Positions 5,315 through 6,672 of a stretch of DNA of 6,672 nt are shown one piece after another. Numbering within the stretch: the stretch's first letter is position 1; each line of letters begins with the position of its first letter. The position numbers were made by a program, and so were the translations under genes. Under the pieces are notes generated by a model. It was given only the letters and a program-made list of their open reading frames with translations. It did no database searches and had not been told where the DNA came from. The DNA comes from Candidatus Onthocola stercoravium (GTDB lineage Bacteria; Bacillota_I; Bacilli_A; RF39; UBA660): NCBI GenBank assembly GCA_018711775.1, contig DVHV01000134.1:1-6672 (forward strand), read 5' to 3'.

Positions 5315-6053
5315 GGATATGGGAATTAACGACTAAAACTAATTTTGATGGGGCTATTTTGGTTAATAGATGGTTGATTTTCATATTAGGTGGTACGATA
5401 ACTAATTTGTTTTTGAACATGTTATCAATGGCATATTTGGCAGCATATTCACTAGTAATAGGCATCAAACTAAATTTGACATTTGCTACATTATTGAAAT
5501 TGGTCTTTACTGGTCCTGGGCAAAAAACAGAAATTTTAACCTTAGAATGGTCATTTCTTAATTCTTGATTGATAGCAAGGGTTAAATTTAAAATATAGGC
5601 CTTAGTAGCATAGTATGTTGCCATATATGGACCGGGCATAAAGCCCGCCATGGAAGCAACGTTTAGAATACGGCCATGGTCTTTTTTGACAAAATCTTGG
5701 AGAAATAATTTGGTTAAAATATGATAAGCTTTGATATTTAAATCAATCATATTTAACTCTTTATCTAATGATGTTTCGGTAAAATTACCAGCATCGCCAA
5801 AGCCGGCATTGTTGATTAGAAGATCAATATTTTCTTTTTTGACCATTTGGTATAGTTTTAAACATTCTTCTTTTTTACTTAAATCAAGTCCAAAGGTTGT
5901 AACTTTTACTTTACTATCTTTATAGATTTCATCTAGTTTACTTTTATCGCGTGAAACTAAATAGAGATCATAGCCAAAACTAGCTAGATAATGAGCCATG
6001 TCCCTTCCAATACCTGATGATGCCCCCGTGATTAATGCTTTCTCCTTATAGAT
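5298..6053 (-). CDS. Short-chain dehydrogenase/reductase (SDR), no canonical start codon
   Basis: This is a classical SDR, an NAD(P)-dependent oxidoreductase; its substrate cannot be told. With the tentative ATC start at 6053 the protein has 251 residues, normal for the family. Visible motifs are T9-G-A-S-S-G-I-G16 (cofactor binding), N-N-A-G at 81-84 with a following FGDAGNF, S134 in NVASMAG, and Y147 with K151 in YYATK, followed by a PGPVKTNF segment typical of the family. The open frame runs back to an in-frame TAA at 6060-6062 and contains no ATG, GTG or TTG before M19 (5999). A start at 5999 would remove the first strand and the glycine motif. AAGGAG (6047-6042) is present but has no usable start at the right distance. 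The frame overlaps the end of the upstream helical-protein gene by eight bases, suggesting translational coupling. The gene may use a rare start, or be damaged by a point change or sequencing error. Confidence 0.75.
   Translation of the reverse strand: MYKEKALITGASSGIGRDMAHYLASFGYDLYLVSRDKSKLDEIYKDSKVKVTTFGLDLSKKEECLKLYQMVKKENIDLLINNAGFGDAGNFTETSLDKELNMIDLNIKAYHILTKLFLQDFVKKDHGRILNVASMAGFMPGPYMATYYATKAYILNLTLAINQELRNDHSKVKISVFCPGPVKTNFNNVANVKFSLMPITSEYAAKYAIDNMFKNKLVIVPPNMKINHLLTKIAPSKLVLVVNSHIQERKK
6042..6047 (-). promoter_or_regulatory. Orphan Shine-Dalgarno site before the SDR gene
   Basis: AAGGAG on the minus strand overlaps the TAA stop of the upstream gene (TAAGGAG), a classic layout for a closely linked downstream gene. 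Six bases later, where a start is expected in the SDR frame, the codon is TTA (6035-6033), and ATC follows at 6032. ATT at 6036-6034 is well spaced but in the wrong frame. Confidence 0.5.
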
Positions 6054-6483
6054 ATGCTTTTAAATCTTTGATTCCTTGTTCTTGAAATTCTTTAATTTCC
6101 TTAGCAATATTAAGAACTTTACGGTCGACTTCTTTTTTATATTTATCAATTCTTTTTTCGGCATCGATAATTCCCATCGTAAAGCCTTTAATGATCATGT
6201 CGGCAATACGAGCATCAGAATTATCTTTCATTAATTCCATTTTAATACCCATGAGAGAGCCTAGATCGGCTTTTAGGCCTTTACTCTTGGGTTCGGCTTG
6301 ATAATCTTTTAGTAATTTTTTACTTTTCTTTAAGATTTCTTCATAACCTTTTAATTTCTCTTCAACGAGTTTTTTGATCTTATTGTCTTTATTATTAATA
6401 GCATTGATGAGGTTCGTTAAAGATTTTACACCCATATCAGCATCTTGATAAATATATTCTAATAATTCAACATTCTTATCCAT
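6046..6483 (-). CDS. Small all-helical protein, function unknown
   Basis: A 145-residue hydrophilic protein, rich in Lys, Glu and Asp, with no Cys, Trp or His and no signal or membrane segment. It reads as four amphipathic helices, at about 1-30, 33-62, 70-108 and 109-143. The short KSKGLKADLGSLMG stretch may be the central turn. The pattern suggests a four-helix bundle. It loosely recalls ferritin-like DUF2383 proteins, but the metal-binding His residues of ferritins are absent, so I do not assign it. AAAGGATG lies upstream of the ATG at a normal distance. Its stop codon overlaps the Shine-Dalgarno site in front of the SDR, so the two form one unit. The upstream neighbour, cut by the window edge, ends 47 bases before it, and no terminator is visible between them. 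Confidence 0.85.
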   Translation of the reverse strand: MDKNVELLEYIYQDADMGVKSLTNLINAINNKDNKIKKLVEEKLKGYEEILKKSKKLLKDYQAEPKSKGLKADLGSLMGIKMELMKDNSDARIADMIIKGFTMGIIDAEKRIDKYKKEVDRKVLNIAKEIKEFQEQGIKDLKAYL

Positions 6484-6530
6484 TTTATCATCCTTTCATA
6501 GTTATTATGGAAAGAATGGAGATATCTATA

Positions 6531-6672
6531 CTATTTTTTTATTCTTCGTTTAGGTTTATTTAGTTGTGTTTTTAAATAATTGTTGGTTTTTTCCTCTAAA
6601 TATTTTTCATTTATTTTGGTTATGTTATGTTTTAGGCAATCAGTAAGGATTTCTTCAATAAAGGGATTAATA
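6531..6672 (-). CDS. 3' end of a gene cut by the window edge, product unknown
   Basis: On the minus strand one frame stays open from the window edge (first full codon 6671-6669) to a TAG at 6533-6531, giving 46 residues. They start INPFIEEILTDCLKH and end in the basic tail KPKRRIKK. Composition and direction match the neighbouring genes, and the 47-base gap to the next start is normal here. No start is seen because the gene begins outside the window. The length is short, so an open frame by chance in AT-rich DNA is possible, but the position argues for a real C-terminus. No domain can be recognised. Confidence 0.6.
   Translation of the reverse strand, partial: INPFIEEILTDCLKHNITKINEKYLEEKTNNYLKTQLNKPKRRIKK

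Noticed and set aside
5275..5568. Plus-strand open frame of 97 codons with hydrophobic stretches
   Set aside because: It is the mirror of the SDR gene, whose motifs are clear on the minus strand. The apparent membrane segments are artefacts of the antisense reading.
5731..5925. Plus-strand open frame of 64 codons
   Set aside because: It is antisense to the conserved core of the SDR and has no supporting signal.
5298..5999. SDR beginning at the ATG at 5999 (233 residues)
   Set aside because: The TGASSGIG cofactor motif lies just upstream in the same frame, and the ATG corresponds to an internal residue of the first helix; the nearby GGAAGG encodes part of the motif.
1..6672. Defence system, CRISPR array, tRNA or use of TGA as tryptophan
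   Set aside because: No spaced repeats, no cloverleaf and no defence-type domains were seen. Tryptophans are encoded by TGG and the genes are open under the standard code.

Overview
The window is AT-rich, low-GC bacterial DNA. Shine-Dalgarno sites of the AGGAGG type, TGG used for tryptophan with no need to read TGA as sense, and short intergenic gaps suggest the Bacillota/Mycoplasmatota group (Bacilli-like, standard code). I cannot name the species.

Region 1 (1 to about 2007) is a complete or nearly complete IS1634-type (IS4 superfamily) insertion sequence. It has imperfect terminal inverted repeats, a strong sigma-A-like promoter, an intact 590-residue DDE transposase and an internal terminator. 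Its left end lies at, or a few bases beyond, the first base of the window. A 7-base motif occurs twice inside the transposase promoter and once, inverted, just after the transposase stop codon.

Region 2 (about 2070 to 6672) is chromosomal and reads entirely on the minus strand, converging on the IS. In transcription order it holds: the 3' end of an unidentified gene cut by the window edge; a small all-helical protein; a short-chain dehydrogenase/reductase (SDR) directly behind it; a membrane-anchored thioredoxin-fold protein with a CSHC site; a small bacterial PH-like domain protein with a His-rich tail; a signal-less protein with three LysM repeats; and a five-helix membrane protein with a large extracytoplasmic domain. 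Three minus-strand hairpin terminators split this into probable units: helical protein + SDR; thioredoxin + PH; LysM (with or without the membrane protein). Several products are membrane or envelope related, but no single pathway can be read from them.

The oddest point is the SDR. Its reading frame contains the full Rossmann glycine motif and catalytic residues, but no ATG, GTG or TTG exists between the preceding in-frame stop and that motif. The only ordinary start lies beyond the motif. Other points are two terminator hairpins built from the last codons of their own genes, and a terminator whose hairpin and U tract overlap the next gene's promoter. I see no CRISPR array, tRNA, rRNA or recognisable defence system.
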